Positions 50,153-62,879 of a stretch of 64,000 bases of DNA are shown here, in pieces. The stretch is from the NCBI GenBank assembly GCA_034766995.1, contig CM068317.1, positions 16,825,154-16,889,153 on the forward strand, in the 5' to 3' direction. Position 1 is the stretch's first letter; each line of letters starts with the position of its first letter. The DNA comes from Acanthacorydalis orientalis (Eukaryota > Arthropoda > Insecta > Megaloptera > Corydalidae). A model generated the notes under the pieces. It was given only the letters and a program-made list of their open reading frames with translations. It was not told where the DNA came from and made no database searches. Made by a program: the position numbers and the translations under genes.

Positions 50153-50368
50153 GTATCTTAGTATTTTTAAAATTCAATATTTGAAACAGTAACGGGATTT
50201 TTTATACCTTAACGCTATGAGGATAATGGAATCGTTATCTATATAAATATAAGCTACAACTAAAAATTATCAATGAGAGGCACTATTTCAATATGAGACA
50301 ATATTTTTTTAGAATGCAGTAAAGAGATACTATTGGGTGTAGGTATATATTTATTAATTTACTTTATT

Positions 50369-50414
50369 TATTAATTTTCATGTATGAAAGGATTTTCATA
50401 CATGAAAATTAATA
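50369..50414. repeat. Perfect inverted repeat, 21-bp arms
   Basis: Arms TATTAATTTTCATGTATGAA plus A (50369-50389) and exact complement (50394-50414) around a 4-base loop GGAT. Strong potential hairpin. Confidence 0.95.
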
Positions 50415-51493
50415 AGTAAAATAGTGCACAAAGGTGAAAAATGAATAAATAACATTTGCTTGAAAATATCCTAGAACAAATTTGACCATGACTATTTTTG
50501 GATTTTAAAATAATATTTTTGAAAAAAATCAATGATAATTATGAACAACTTTAAGAAACTGATTATATAAGACCAAATGATAATTTGAAAAATGCAATTT
50601 AAAATATTGATATAGTCGTGGAATGGTCAATCAAGAAGAAGCCTTTTTAAGTAATCAATTGTAATTAAACATTTTGCAATAAGTTATAATAAAATACCTA
50701 AACTACTCTATCCTGAATACCGGAACTAATCTGTTTTTTATATTTTGATAAAAATATAAAAATATTTGTGAAAAGGAATAAACATTTTATCATCGTTGAC
50801 ACGGTTGAGCATTTGGAATTCAAGTATAAATGAAGATTATACACCATTAATCAAGAGCACAACTACGATGTATAAATTAAAGAGAAATATAATAGTTATG
50901 ATATAAACATCGATTATGTAATATCATTACTAATCGTTAGCTTACTATATCAATATATTTAAATAAGACTATATATTTTTAATAAAGAAATTTAATTAGA
51001 TAAATCTTTATCTTTTGTATAAATTATTTCAGTTCTTTAGAAGTAGAGATAAACCCTTCAATTTATAGTTATTTCAAAACTAAAAATAAAATTCGACACA
51101 TAAAGAAGATATATAAAAAATATTAAAAATGACTGTTTCAATTCAAGGAAAGTAGTGCACAGTGTTTCCTATTAGTATACAATTTTGAGCGACAAACTTT
51201 TATCTACGAAACATTATTTAAATGTGATATATATATATAAGCTTATATATTATTATATTTTCGTTCAAATAAACAAAAAAATATAAATAGTTTTAATATT
51301 TAACAAAAATGTATGCTATACAATATGACATTTTTCAACTGAATGAAGATGTTCATGGTTGTATATTACATATAAAAAATGTCCTGAAATAAAGTATATA
51401 AGTTCCATTTACGACAGTCTCAATAAAAATACACAAACGTATCAAATCGACCAAGTGCAACGAACTAGTCGTAAGGGTTCAAAGATCTTACAC
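50415..51493. other. AT-rich sequence, nothing recognised
   Basis: Would be intron if the exon at 51494 and the Ig exon belong together. Confidence 0.5.
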
Positions 51494-51574
51494 CAATATC
51501 TTCTGAAACTGAAACATGAATGCAATCGTCCACAACAATATCGGTGTTTGATGCTGGTGTTTGTATTGGATTCT
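51494..51574 (-). CDS. Candidate exon upstream of the Ig exon
   Basis: On the minus strand a strong acceptor (GTTTTTCTTTGTGCACAG) ends at 51575, followed by an 81-bp open segment and the donor-like GTGTAAG at 51493-51487. Read with two bases belonging to the previous codon it gives NPIQTPASNTDIVVDDCIHV then SVSEDI plus one base. That leftover G joins the GT that opens the Ig exon at 18191 to make a Gly codon and keep the Ig frame. A stronger donor two bases further (GTAAGA) would not keep the Ig frame. No homology recognised, but linkers between signal peptide and first Ig domain are poorly conserved. Phase match and acceptor are seen; membership in the same gene is inference. Confidence 0.35.
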
Positions 51575-51619
51575 CTGTGCACAAAGAAAAACTCGTCGAT
51601 ATGTATATGTATATGTCTA

Positions 51620-51621
<2 letters not shown>

Positions 51622-51668
<47 letters not shown>
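51622..51668. repeat. (TA)n microsatellite
   Basis: TA run of about 22 units, 48 bp upstream (minus strand) of the candidate exon. Confidence 0.96.
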
Positions 51669-51673
<5 letters not shown>

Positions 51674-52084
51674 CAAAACTATATATAAAGTAGCTATGAC
51701 GGTTCAAAATACGTACCTGCTGATATGATATTGAATTTTTTTACAAACTATACAACATATGTGTAAAAATATATGTATATCAGAAAACGATAATTGAATT
51801 GATTTATATTTTTATTTAGACTGAAATAAGAACACAAAATTATTTTTTAAGTATTTTCAAATAGAGAGTAGTTTTAGATACTTATAAGATTTATACAAAT
51901 AATGGATGGTAAGAAAATCAATTATCTATCATATATATTTATTTATACATTTATATCTAATAAAGAATGAAAAATACGATTTATTTTAAACTGTTTGCTT
52001 GAAAATAAAATAAATGTTAAAATTAAATTTATCTTTCTTTACATAATAAACTTTTTCAAATTTGTTTGTATATCTAATATTATA

Positions 52085-52086
<2 letters not shown>

Positions 52087-52144
<58 letters not shown>

Positions 52145-52151
52145 TATATAC
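52087..52151. repeat. (TA)n microsatellite abutting a Tc1-like end
   Basis: TA run with one GTATA interruption, passing directly into the element end CAAGATTATTCAACAAGG. Confidence 0.95.
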
Positions 52152-52775
52152 AAGATTATTCAACAAGGATACACTTTTTTAATTTGAAATAAAACATCGA
52201 ATTTTCAAGTTTTGTTATTGTAAATAATAGTCGGAGATATCCTGTTTATAAATAAAAAATAATATCGTGTAAGTGACCGCCGCGAATTTTCTTACAAGTA
52301 ACCATTTTTTTGTTCAAATTTTCACTAACATCTCTACACAACTGGCGCACTATCTCAATAATTACTCCTCGGATTAAACTTTTAGCTTGAAAATTGTTGA
52401 TTGATTGTCCTTTAAATTAAAATCATCCAATTCTATCCACAAAGCATTGGTTATAATGGTTCGGTACCTTCCCCATTTACAGTTATCGTTTCATCATCCT
52501 GATTCTCAAAAAAGTAGGGACCAATGACTCCACTGGAACTAAGTGCCCAGCAAATAGTCACTCTTTCTGTATGCATTGTTTTCACAACGATCACTCTCGG
52601 ATTTTATTTATAACAGATTCGACAGTTTTGCTTGTTAATGTAGCCAGAAAGTTCAAAACGAACCTCATGGCTAAGGATGACTTTTTCAAGAATACCGTGT
52701 TGTTGTTCCAATATCCAATCAACAAATCCTTGACCCAATGAATGGTCTATTGTTGAGTTAATTTAACCCTATAAG

Positions 52776-52778
<3 letters not shown>
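52152..52778 (-). mobile_element. Tc1-like element, 5' truncated, minus strand
   Basis: The left end (element 3' terminus, read inverted as AAGTGTATCCTTGTTGAATA) matches the end of the 41 kb element. The minus strand carries a transposase: FVDWILEQQHGILEKVILSH (about 52675-52735), LSGYINKQNCRICYK (about 52615-52660), VTICWALSSSGVIGPYFFEN (about 52505-52565), QDDETITVNGEGTEPL and finally RGVIIEIVRQLCRDVSENLN to RGGHLHDIIF (52265-52375). At the first catalytic position the usual SDEAHF is SHEVRF (Asp to His), and the second and third Asp blocks are deleted. Both sides are bounded by TA arrays. Dead. Confidence 0.83.

Positions 52779-52828
<50 letters not shown>
52779..52828. repeat. (TA)n microsatellite
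   Basis: TA run of about 25 units at the truncated side of the Tc1-like element. Confidence 0.96.
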
Positions 52829-52830
<2 letters not shown>

Positions 52831-52924
52831 ACTCCATTGTTGAATAAGTTATATATCAACAGTTGTGTACTGAAAAATTATTTTTACTGCGTGCTTGTAG
52901 AGGCTTCAACTATAAAAAAATATT

Positions 52925-53173
52925 TTAAAGACTCACACGTTTCATATTTCCGAAATCGTTTATAATATTATTAGCTATTTCTACTGATAAAAGTCGTGTT
53001 AATACTTTTGTCTTTGAAAGCCTCCTTTCTGACACCATCAACCACATAATGAATACAAAATAAATATAAACGCTCAGGTTTTTCCAGTATTTTCGGCCAG
53101 AGGTAAATTTACATACCTTTTCATGCTGCTTTGTAGAGGTATTAAAGAAAGTAAGTGACAACTTAGTAAACAC
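52925..53173 (-). other. Open frame with hydrophobic stretch and donor site
   Basis: 82 codons on the minus strand with YIYFVFIMWLM as a short hydrophobic segment and a consensus GTGAGT donor three codons before the stop (KR, then GTGAGT). This resembles a signal-bearing first exon of the host gene upstream of 51574, but no homology is visible and in this AT-rich DNA it may be chance. Confidence 0.15.
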
Positions 53174-53924
53174 TTATTCCGAAAGTTTATATTATTGATA
53201 TGAATTTAAAATATAAAGACATTTTGTATATTTTCCTGTTTCTAACAGAAGCCTTCATAAACCATAACTCAAAGTATCTACCAGTAATTATTTCAGTCAA
53301 ACTTATCCAAAAAAATATCTTAAGAGATGATATTTGGATACAATATAGAATAAATAATAAATGTAGGATCATTAATAAATAAGAAAAATATTTAAGAAAA
53401 ATTCAATGTCCTTACAAAGTTAAGTTAAATCTTTAAATGTAGAAACAGGAAATCATTTTCAGAATGTATTGTCAAATGATATAAAAATCTTCATTTCCAT
53501 ATAATATAGAATCATGTTTTTATGTAAAATAAAATCTTTTCAACAGAAAAAGAACGATGTATACAATGAGAGAAATGCAAACATCCCATATATTTTTAAT
53601 GAAACATCATAAAATCTGTGTCAATAAATTGAATACTTTGCAAATAAATGAAAAATATAATATATATATATAACTATCTGACATATTTTTATTCTTGATC
53701 AATTTATATTTTAATTTTAAGTATCTTTGTAAAAATATAGATTACTTTAATTAAAAATGATTAAGGAATGAAATAAAATTTAGGTGTATACAATTTTACC
53801 TATATAAGTATTTAAATGTACACATTTAATATTAAGTAAATAATGACCAATACAATAATAAAAAGAATATACACATTTTTCGCTACAAGAATTACAGACA
53901 CGGCAACGTTCAGTAAAATAGTCC

Positions 53925-54120
53925 CGGAGGTTTTTTGATCTAACAATACGTGACTACATCCTATGGGGCTACTTAAATATAGTTGCACGAAGGACGACTG
54001 AGGACTTTCGTGAAACCCAAAGTGAACGTTAGTACAGAATATTGCCAGAAATCAGAAAACCCCCAATGGATACGGGGAAAGCTTCAGCTATCATGTGAAC
54101 GTGTAGTATTATCTCTAAGG
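53925..54120 (+). pseudogene. Fragment of a Tc1/mariner-superfamily transposase
   Basis: Plus-strand reading FFDLTIRDYILWGYLNIVAR then RTTEDFRETQSER matches the third catalytic Asp block (SPDLT..DYFLWGYLK..V) and the following helix of arthropod Tc1-like transposases. It continues as YRILPEIRKP before losing similarity. No ends found; short old fragment. Confidence 0.6.
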
Positions 54121-54293
54121 ACATCGCTTTGAAAACCAAACATTTTTGTAGATTCATCTTAGTGCTTATAAAAATATTTGATTTGTGATTTTAACACTTA
54201 TTGTTAAAGTTCAATTTCAAAAGTTTTAAATACACAGGCGTAGTATTTGAGTACAATTAGTATAACTTGTAGATAACTGTTATTCTGACTAAA

Positions 54294-54296
<3 letters not shown>

Positions 54297-54346
<50 letters not shown>

Positions 54347-54347
54347 T
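54297..54347. repeat. (TA)n microsatellite
   Basis: TA run of about 23 units. Confidence 0.96.
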
Positions 54348-57300
54348 ATCACTTAATTTTATTTAGTTATTTGATATAACCAAGTTATTTTTTTGGGAAT
54401 GACAACACTTGATCATCTATATTGATAGAAAAAGTTTTCGACAAGTGTTTCGAAAATATAATAAGTATTTTTGTTTAAAAGGCATAAAAAGATATTTAAT
54501 GAATATGAAAATTATCAAATAATAGATCTGGCATTAATTGAGTTTAGGTCAAATAATTCAGAGAGGATGGTAGTAATAGTTACTGAATAAAAAATTAGTG
54601 TCTTTCAGAGTTAAAATCAAATACATTGAACAGATTTAAAAGGACAGAAAAATGTAGATATTCATTTAAAAAGTTTATGTTTTAATTTTTGTGTTCTAAA
54701 ATATTGATCTTTCCATAGAAACACACATAACTTCTGCATAAAATAAACATTAAATAATTATTGAATATTTTGAAAAAAATGCGCTATCAAAAGGTGGTTC
54801 ATTTGTGCAAATGAATTTAGCCACAATATCAATATTTTAATTTGAGTAAATTTACTCTCAATATCCATATATGAAATGTATATAGAGTAAGTGAATTAGT
54901 AGTTGACTAGATATGAGCGTAAACGCAAATTTAATCTATGCATGACATTACTTACACTGCAAAATTGTATTCAAGATTGAAAAATTACTAAATTATAGGA
55001 AAAATATGCAGGTTTTAAACACGACATAACTTAAAGACAGACAGAAATGAAAGAGATCGAAATATGCAGTTATAGACCATTAACTTCTAGTGGTTGACAA
55101 GTGACAATGCTTGAACGTTAATAATTTTTACTGTTTTATAAATTATAAATATGGAAATCATTTTATTCTTTTTTTATTTATTATTATATGAACGTATCTG
55201 GTATGTTAGCACTTTCATTAAATAATAAAGTATTTTCTTCCTTATTTAGTTATAATCTTATATTAAAAACTAGAATATTGAATTAATATCACAACATTAT
55301 TTTATTATTAAAGCTACTATGATATTTCTTTTTAACTTCATCATTCCTCCGTACGAAAAAACGTAAAATTCATCATATTGTTACATAAAAGCAAGAAAAC
55401 TTGAATTTAAAAAAATTGAATAATTAAATTTTTTAGATATATTGAAAGTGTCACTTAGGTGATCAAGTAGTCTTGAAAGTTGTTTTATATTTTTTTTTAC
55501 TTCGAAACTATTCATTATTAATTGTCGTAAAGATCATTTTCTTTTTTAGAAATTTCTTGGAAAGTATATTTTTTTAAATTATAATGCCTGTCGAAGAAGA
55601 TTTTAATCATGATTTCTTCAGGTATCAAATTTTCTAGACACATTTTGCACAATTTTTTTTACAGAGTTAAATAAACCGTCAACTTGTCGAGAAAATTTGT
55701 ATTTGATATCTATTAGCCATTATATAAGCTTTTTATATTCAGTTAAAGTTAAAAAAGGAATAATCCCCAATAGACTATAATATTATATCGTTTACCATAG
55801 GTCTGGATATCACGAAAATTATATTTTCTGTTCTAATACTCATTTTTATCTCAAATATATTTAAACACCTCTTGTTACTTCTTTCACATATAATCACGGA
55901 ATTTTCAGTTTTTCTTCTACAGTCGTCTTTTTCAATTTTTTGCACAATCACCCTTCATTTACTGTATCCTTTACTGAAGACCTCCTCACAATGAGTTATT
56001 CAGTATATTTGTTTAGTAATGAAATATTTTTTGTTTGAAAGTCAGATAAAAAAACCTGCAGATTTTCTAACCAATTTTTTTGAGAAATAAAAGTTTATTT
56101 TTGTATTATATTTTTTCTCATTTCAGATTCCACAACATGTTTATAACAAGTATAGAAAAAAAATATTATATACTCATTTAACGATTATAAAAATATTTCA
56201 TAAGACAATTGACGATTTTTAAAACTTATTATAACTATTATGGAATAGAGAAGTCGACCGAGCTCGCCGAAAACTAAAAATCAATTGTAATAAAGCTACT
56301 TATCAATAAGTTATAAAAAAGTTAAACTCCAATATGTTTCTTTGCATATTTTATCTCTAAATTTTAAATTTTAATACTTTGAATTGATAAAGTATTATTT
56401 TTTACTAAAAATGATTCTTTGGTTACATTTACCTTTTATAAACGCAATTAATGCACGATATCACAACGTATGAACGACAAAGCCATACAGTGACATGTTC
56501 TTCATTTTAAAATTTGTTCATTTAATTTTTTTTGTACCAATAGAGTGGGTTACAGTAAAAATACAAAACTAACATTTAAAACAACAATATTGCAATTTTC
56601 TATTACAAATGTAATATTATAATCTATTTTCTCACCTAAAAATATAAAAGATGTAGATCACTTTTGAGTGATTAAAAAACTGGTGCATTTACACTATATC
56701 ATTAGTTAATATATTCCTTTTATTTAATTACATTTACCCAATAGCATTAATATAAAATACCAACTAAAAATACTTTCTTTATAAAGAAAATTTATTTAAT
56801 TTATTTTATAATTGTCTATATACATGGGCGAAATTTCTTAATATATTATAATAATACTGCAATTTTCATTTGAACTTTCTTTAGAACAAAATAAACCTTT
56901 TAAAAATATATATTTGCACAAGTCATATCAAATAGTGAGTATAGCCTATTTTTATTTTTAAAATATATTTCGGTTTGATTGCGGTCTATGTTATAATATA
57001 ATGTTCTTTTATCTATATGAAAAATGTAACAAAATTTAATAATTGATTCAAAAAATTAGTAAGAATTTGCATTATTAATTATAATAATAAAAAAATATTT
57101 CTGATTCAAATACAAGAATAAAAATATTGAGTATAATTTTAAAAACAAGAATTTATATACAAAAGTTAAATATTGATTATAACTGTTATCACAAATGAGT
57201 TTATCAGTCACCCCGAAAAGCATTTTTTTTATTAAGATTTCCAATAATTGATTATTAATTATTCATATTTCGATGACTATGTCATCCTTATAAAAAAAGG

Positions 57301-57557
57301 TAATATATAGAAAAATATAATTTGTTGAGTAAAACTTTCTACATATTGGCACTCTAAGGATGAGGCATCGCCATCAAATGCGCTTCAGTAACAATTAAAA
57401 ATGATCAATAATCATTTATTGAAAAAGTTCAATTAGATGATTTTTTGTCTTTTGTGCAGTGATTGAAAATTTTATTTGTTATTTTATATAAATTAACATT
57501 AAAAACAATAACCATGAGCAACAATTATTAAAATTTCAAATTCATATACATACTTAC

Positions 57558-57561
<4 letters not shown>
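54348..57561. other. AT-rich sequence, nothing firm
   Basis: A minus-strand stretch at 55800-56000 (KIEKDDCRRKTENSVIICER) is open for a while but not recognised. Confidence 0.5.

Positions 57562-57609
<48 letters not shown>
57562..57609. repeat. (TA)n microsatellite abutting a mariner end
   Basis: TA run of about 24 units that passes directly into TTAGATGTATGAATTAATTT, the end of the next mariner. Confidence 0.96.
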
Positions 57610-57613
<4 letters not shown>

Positions 57614-58852
57614 TGTATGAATTAATTTGGTGCCGTTAAACTGAATCTCTCATAACTCTGGTTTAAATTAAAATATTTTCCCGTCGTTTGATGATTTTAG
57701 TGTGCCAACACATTTAAAAAACTACATATCCTGTCCAATCAATTCATAAAACCTCAAAAAACAGTAATGAACACAATGGCATCCAAAAAGCAGCATATTG
57801 AGTATTGCATACTTTACCCGTTTCAATCGAAAAAATGCAGCTAAAACCGCGAGAATGATTTGTTCAGCTTTAGGGGAAGGTGTTGTAATGTATAAAATAC
57901 CCAAAAAATAGTTTGAAAGGTTTAGGAATGGTTTTAGTTTCCAATGGTTAGGAAAGGTTTTTCTTTCCGATTGAGAACATCTCGGACAACCGAAAAAATT
58001 GGAAAACGAAGAGCTTGAGCAGCTGTTAAGTGGAAATTCATCTTAGATTGAACATAACCTCGCTCAGAAAATCTAAATTACCCAGAAAGTAATTCCTTAT
58101 CGCCTATAACCGCTGGAAAAAAATTAAAAGCTAGTCCAATGGATTCCACATGAGCTCATCCAGAAAACAAGTAAGTAAAATACAAAATGGCTACGTCATT
58201 GCTTAGAAGGTCCAAAAGAAAGGATTTTTGCATAAAATCATAACTAGGAATGAAAATAAGTGTTGTACGACAATCCTAAGCTAAAATCATGTGTTATGTC
58301 TGGTGAACCAACTATATCGTTACTGAAACCAAATGTATTTAATGGGACGTTAAGGCTGTGGTATATGATGAGTTACTCAAACCTCACTAGACAGTAAATT
58401 GAGAGCGTTACAAACAATAGCTCAAACGTTTGAGCGACGAACTAGGGAAAGATACCATTCACTGGCAAGGGAACAGGACGTTATTTTGCAGCAAAACCGG
58501 ATATCACAAAAAGGGCCAAAGACGTTATTTGTTCGTTAGGCTGGGTAGGTCTCCCTCATGCGATGTATTAACAGGACTTAACCCCTTCCGATTATCACCT
58601 GTTCCAGTCGCTCTAGCATCACCATGCTGATACTCATTTTAAAACAGTAGAAGAGGTACGAAAATGCATAGACACCTCCATAGATGTAACATTCCATATT
58701 TTTTTTCGACAAAAATTCGTCAGTTGCCCTACAGATGAAGCAAAGTTATACAAAATATTAAGATATATTTTGTGAATAGAAAAATATTCAGTTTTTCTGT
58801 AAATAAACATTCATTTTCTATAAGAAGGCACCCAATTAATTTGTACACATAA
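57610..58852 (+). mobile_element. mariner element with Mos1-like transposase, decayed
   Basis: Inverted ends: TGTATGAATTAATTTGGTGC at the left (57614-57633) and the complement of TGTACAAATTAATTGGGTGC at the right (about 58829-58848). The length of about 1.24 kb is typical for mariner. The plus strand codes. Confidence 0.87.
57777..58790 (+). pseudogene. Mos1-like mariner transposase relic
   Basis: It opens at ATG 57777 with MASKKQHIEYCILYPFQSKK, the N-terminus of mauritiana-type mariner transposases. Across many frameshifts come RENDLFSF.G, the helix-turn-helix linker (about 57985-58100, including LEQLLS- and ENLNYPES-like pieces), SPENK and TSLLRRSKRKDF (about 58155-58225), VYDELLKPH (about 58360) and RLSDELGKDTIHWQGNRTLF (58421-58480). 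Near the C-terminus come LTPSDYHLFQSL (about 58575-58610, third Asp) and HFKTVEEVRKCIDTSID (about 58635-58690). Where HDNARPH should hold the second Asp the sequence reads NRISQKAK, so the active site is destroyed. Confidence 0.82.
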
Positions 58853-58856
58853 TACA

Positions 58857-58865
58857 CACACACAC

Positions 58866-58903
<38 letters not shown>
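58857..58903. repeat. (CA)n/(TA)n microsatellite
   Basis: CACACACACACG followed by about 18 TA units, just beyond the mariner's right end. Confidence 0.95.
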
Positions 58904-58906
<3 letters not shown>

Positions 58907-58983
58907 CCAGAAAATGTAAATGTTACTTATTTAATAATATATTTAATGTATTTATGTATCAATTCTATCTTGAAATCAGACCA

Positions 58984-59330
58984 TTAGAGTATGTATGTAG
59001 AGGATACGATTGCGAGTGTATGTTGTACATGTGGGTGCTTCAACGTTTTGTGTAAGTTGTTTGTGTGCGTCGATATTTTTGTGGATGGCGGTATTTCGAT
59101 ACTGCGTATATATGTGTTAGTGAACGTATTGGATTGAGTTGATGGTGTCGTAAGATCACCACAACGAACGAACAGCGTTGAAAGGATGAATGGTCTGTGT
59201 ATTGGCATCGGATGGATGTTTGATGCCTCGCTCCAGGCGCATCACGCTCGTTCCAGAACATTTCGGGTCTGCGGCAACGGCTGCGGCTCACAAACTATCA
59301 GCTATGGTGCGTTTGTTTAATTCCATATTC
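58984..59330. other. GC-richer CpG island-like block
   Basis: Clear jump in GC and CpG (GGCGCATCACGCTCGTTCCA, GGGTCTGCGGCAACGGCTGC). Open frames on both strands: plus 59190-59381 reads CVLASDGCLMPRSRRITLVP and HFGSAATAAAHKLSAM before a donor-like GTGCGT; minus 58984-59291 reads long too. None has a known domain. The composition suggests a promoter or 5' exon region, possibly of the minus-strand gene, or a recent repeat. Confidence 0.25.
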
Positions 59331-59499
59331 ATCAGACTACGACCCAGTATATTCAATATCATTTGTCCATTAAAATTGTGATTCAGTACACAACTGATTA
59401 TCACAATTGTTCTAATATTAATCCAAGTTTTGAATGTAGTTTCCACTTACTCGTATTATAATTTAAATTTTCAATTTTGTACCACACATACAAAATGCG

Positions 59500-59500
59500 T

Positions 59501-59584
<84 letters not shown>

Positions 59585-59588
59585 GTAT
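59500..59588. repeat. (TA)n microsatellite
   Basis: TA runs with GTGTATA and GTATATGTATA interruptions. Confidence 0.95.
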
Positions 59589-62500
59589 ATTAAATTATAC
59601 GACAAGTTTATAAATCATTACAGATTTAAATAGAATATTTCAACATTATTATCAAAAATGTTAGTTTATTTCAATATTTACATTTCAATCTTTATGAATT
59701 AATTCCATCTATTGAAAAGTACACAATAAAATCCTTATATGCAAATAAAAAAGTCTTTTTTAAAAATAAAATATACTGAGTGAAAAATTTCAAGCTAGAA
59801 AAATATGTTTTTTGTATTTATGATTTTTTTTCATTTCAATGCTAACAAAAATTATATAAAAGTCTCCAATAATCTGTAATATATTGGTACACTGATTTAA
59901 TTAATTATATTTTTAATGAAAATCTATTTATCGTGAGAAAAAGTTTACAAATTTTATTTTTTTAAACGTAACAGCGGATATAAGAATATAATGTTTTTAA
60001 TGTAATTTTTATGCGTACTTGTCAATTTTTATTCAAAAATATTCATTCAAAAAAGAACAAGAAATGAACTGTGTGATGGATACATAGTCGACAGAAATCA
60101 AATTAAATATTTTAACATTGAAAAACCGTAAATAATATCTGAATACTTATTTTAAATGGCATGTTATATAATTAAGGAACTAAATCTTAATTATTATCAA
60201 CTGCTAATATTAATAATACTAATCGGAAAAGAATACTTCATTCGCATATATTTCTAGTTTTTAAAGAAGATTAATAAAATTCTGAAAAATATTAATTATC
60301 AACATTAATTCATAAAATTTAAATTTAATATTATATTACATTTTGCAAACTACCGATTACATTTCTTAAATATGATATAAATTGCACACAAAACACCACC
60401 CTTCGCTTCTTTGATAGTCTTATGATCACATAACTAGTTGCGCTATGCAGTATTTGATGTGAAAATTATTGTCTATAAATTGAATTACAAAAGAACTTTT
60501 TTAATAATATTTCATATTCTTCATGACACCTTGCACAAGAAAATAAATTCGAGAGGAGCTGAAACAGTCTAAATAAGTGAATTTCATTCGAGAAAGTCTA
60601 CATTTACTTACGCACAATTGAAAAAAGTTCAGTGACTTGTTTATTTTATAAGATAAGAACGAAGAAGAAAATTTTGGTACTGACATATAAATATAGTCTG
60701 CTGATACTGAAATTGATGACAATTCTAAAAAGAAGCTGATATTAATTTATATTAAAAATAGATCTATTTGAATTTCATTGAGCAAATAATTAGGCCATAG
60801 TCAACAAAAAGAAAGTTATCAAACAGCTCAATCTTCTTTAAATGAAGAAAATTTTCATATTTGCATCACTAAATTAAAAATAAAAATGTAAAATATTTAA
60901 TAGAAAGTATTAAATAGTATGGAAAGGTCAATAAATCAATAAATTGAATAACTTTGCTGTTGTTTAAGGCATTCAGAAAAACAATAATGTGCAACTGATA
61001 GTCATTAGACGAAAGCGGCTCTTGAAAAGATTTAAAGTGCTTATTAAGTGATTATATAATAGTAGTAAATAAATTTTTTAGACTTGATTTCTTTTAAAAA
61101 TTAATAATCAAAAGTTTATATACTTTTTAAATGATTTTTTATAAATTATTTTCACTTAGGTATGGAGTTCTCTATTCTCTTAATAGTATATGCCTTAAAG
61201 TATACAGATATACTAAATAATTAAGGAAAAAGAAGTTAATTCTTGCATTTATATAAAACGAATATCAGTGAAAAATACGCGTATAAAAAATAATAAAACT
61301 TTAACAGCATAAAAATTATATTTACAGAGGTTTTATGAAAACTTATTTCTAATCAATTTACAAAAAAATGTTTCATTGCTTATATTTTTATTTTTGTATA
61401 TAATGCTATTTTTTAATATAAAACTAAAATTGGCCAATGTTCATTAGATGCAAAAATTAATATATTAATATCATATTATTTAAAATGTAAAATATTTACC
61501 TTTAATAATAATTTAGTCCGTAAAAAGCGAACAAAATATTTCAATATAAAAAGTATAATTATTTGTAAATATTGAGAAATAATATATAATATAAAAAAAA
61601 TTAATATAAATATAATATATTTTGTTATAATCTTAGTCTTAACTAAGATTATAACAAAGATTATATATCCGTAAATACTGTTTCTCAGAGCAAAATGTTA
61701 CAACTGATATGATCTTAATGAAGAGCTAAATCCATTTTCTTAAAAAAATGTTTAAACTTCTCTGTCGAAAATCCATAAATAAGAATTTGGTGTATTGTTT
61801 TAACAATTGAAATTTAGAATTATAAAAATGAAAAGAATTATGTAAAAGAAATTGTCCATAACATTACCAAAAAATCAGGTACTTGAACCAACTCATAGAA
61901 AATGGAAACTCCTATATTTCCATTGATATATTTAACTCAAATCGTAAAATACATATTAAATCCAAAAATGTATGATGAAATTACTCAGATATTAGAATAA
62001 GTAGTTATACTAGCCAATCATATGGAAATAATATTAATACACGAAAAATTAACCAATATTTTTAGAACTTTCTTGTATTAATTTTGTATTCCCAAAATTA
62101 TTACCTAAATATTTCATTTTAATGTAGTATATATTGGTAAATTTCTAAATATATTATTATTATTATAAAATATTATTATTGAATTTTAATAGTCTGCAAT
62201 TTCAATGTGCTGTGAAGCCGTTTTAAGTGCTTTCGAGCATATAGAGAATATCAGAAAATAACTTTAGAAGTAAATAAATAGATCATGCAAATGACAAAAG
62301 AAGAGAAATATTTTGAGAATATTTAAGAATGAAAAGAACTATTTATGACTGCTCATCAATCTTTATATTATTATTTAAATCTTTTAATTTATAAGAAGAA
62401 AAGCATTTTGAACCCTTATTGTAAATAATTTAATACTTTAAAGTTATTTAACAAAGTATTATTTTTTCACTAACACGTTAAATCTTTTATATTTTTCAAA

Positions 62501-62778
62501 CGGTTACTTAATTTAAAATAAGATTAAAAGTAAATTTTAATATTACGGTACAATAAAATACAATATGTGTATTCAATGCTCCGTATAAACAAAGTAAACA
62601 TTAGCCAAATAAACGATAACATAAAGTGTTTTATTTATTTGGCATCCTTGAATCTGTATACGAATTTAAGACACATTTTTTCGGAACGTGTATAGATTAA
62701 AATAAAAAAAAAACAATTGATATTATATTATACAAATATTCAAGTAGGTCAATAAACTTGTTAAAAAGTATCAACTTA
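59589..62778. other. AT-rich sequence, nothing coding
   Basis: Featureless apart from the palindrome at 61621. The ORF at 60501-60722 (minus) has no recognisable domain. Confidence 0.55.
61621..61658. repeat. Perfect inverted repeat, 17-bp arms, 4-base loop
   Basis: TTTGTTATAATCTTAGT (61621-61637), loop CTTA, then the exact complement ACTAAGATTATAACAAA (61642-61658). Confidence 0.96.
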
Positions 62779-62823
62779 CACACACACATTCTTGTCTCAC
62801 ACACCCACACACACACACACAGG

Positions 62824-62872
<49 letters not shown>
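62779..62872. repeat. (CA)n/(TA)n microsatellite
   Basis: Several CA runs with CTCACACACCC and GGCACA interruptions, then about 14 TA units. Confidence 0.95.
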
Positions 62873-62873
<1 letters not shown>

Positions 62874-62879
62874 CTGAAT

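Noticed and set aside
60501..60722. 73-codon minus-strand ORF
   Set aside because: No recognisable motif and background composition.
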